The notes beneath the pieces are model-generated. The model was not told the origin of the DNA. It did no database searches and saw only the letters and a program-made list of their open reading frames with translations. A stretch of DNA of 59,700 nt from Actinomadura soli (GTDB lineage: Bacteria > Actinomycetota > Actinomycetes > Streptosporangiales > Streptosporangiaceae): assembly GCF_005889715.1 (NCBI RefSeq), contig NZ_VCKW01000011.1, forward strand, positions 1-59,700. Reading direction: 5' to 3'. How positions within the stretch are numbered: the first letter of the stretch is position 1; the number at the start of each line of letters is the position of its first letter. Below are positions 59,677-59,700 of the stretch, piece after piece. Position numbers and translations under genes: made by a program.

Positions 59677-59700
59677 CTGTCTCTTATACACACCTGACGC
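59677..59700. other. Sequencing adapter remnant at contig end
   Basis: CTGTCTCTTATACACA, then CCTGACGC, matches the Nextera mosaic end and following adapter bases (CTGTCTCTTATACACATCT, then GACGC) with one mismatch (T to C at 59693). It is library-derived, not genomic. An open frame entering it on the minus strand would begin MYKRQ, a known artefact. Confidence 0.95.

Overview
The window is about 59.7 kb of very GC-rich DNA with strong actinobacterial character. It has GTG and TTG starts, many 4-bp (GTGA/ATGA) stop-start overlaps, mIHF, BldD, a PriA without ATPase motifs, and the chromosomal order pyr operon - mihF - gmk - rpoZ - coaBC - metK - priA - def - fmt - rsmB - rpe - rib - hisG. I infer a member of the Streptosporangiales, perhaps Thermomonosporaceae/Actinomadura, but no rRNA gene is present to prove it. 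The last 24 bases match a Nextera transposon adapter (one mismatch), so the right edge is the end of an assembly contig and not natural sequence.

Region 1 (1-15.0 kb) looks like nitrogen and purine catabolism. A minus-strand operon encodes an NCS2 uracil/xanthine-type permease and the FAD, 2Fe-2S and molybdopterin subunits of a form II (YRGAGR) molybdenum hydroxylase. A CoxG-like gene, cut by the contig edge, lies beyond a secreted polysaccharide deacetylase. A PucR-type regulator is divergent from three genes homologous to AllH, AllF and AllG, the three-gene oxamate carbamoyltransferase described from Escherichia coli (formerly ylbF, fdrA, ylbE). An aldose-1-epimerase-like gene and a DUF6986 aldolase-fold gene follow.

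Region 2 (15.0-22.6 kb) starts with molybdenum hydroxylase maturation genes (MocA-like cytidylyltransferase, XdhC/CoxF, CoxE with a VWA domain, CoxD of the MoxR AAA+ family). Divergent from these is a three-gene set: a Tat-exported sulfite-oxidase-type molybdoenzyme, an SBP56/methanethiol-oxidase protein and a polytopic membrane protein. It reads as a possible C1-sulfur oxidation unit. An internally deleted Uma2 pseudogene closes the region.

Region 3 (22.6-27.4 kb) is an FMN-riboswitch-controlled operon ribE - ribM (PnuC type) - ribBA - ribH followed by hisG and a PH-domain gene. No ribD or hisE is present, although I would expect both near here in actinobacteria. A lone P-loop ATPase gene (27.4-28.9 kb), oriented against its neighbours, sits beside the riboswitch.

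Region 4 (29-44.1 kb) is housekeeping: HAD phosphatase, rpe, PAP2 phosphatase, rsmB, fmt, def, a 595-aa protein of unknown function, priA, a membrane protein, metK, coaBC, rpoZ, gmk and mihF. Region 5 (44.9-54.9 kb) is the full pyrimidine operon pyrR-B-C-carA-carB-pyrK-D-F. It has a PyrR-binding loop immediately upstream of the pyrR ribosome binding site. bldD is divergent from it, and a CoA-transferase/alcohol dehydrogenase/aldehyde dehydrogenase group runs to the contig end.

Across regions 1, 3 and 4 there is a dispersed ~47-50 bp G-rich hairpin repeat in four copies. Two copies form whole intergenic linkers that supply both the stop codon of the upstream gene and the Shine-Dalgarno of the downstream gene. 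Two others lie inside coding sequences. I found no tRNA or rRNA genes, no CRISPR array, no insertion sequence and no prophage.
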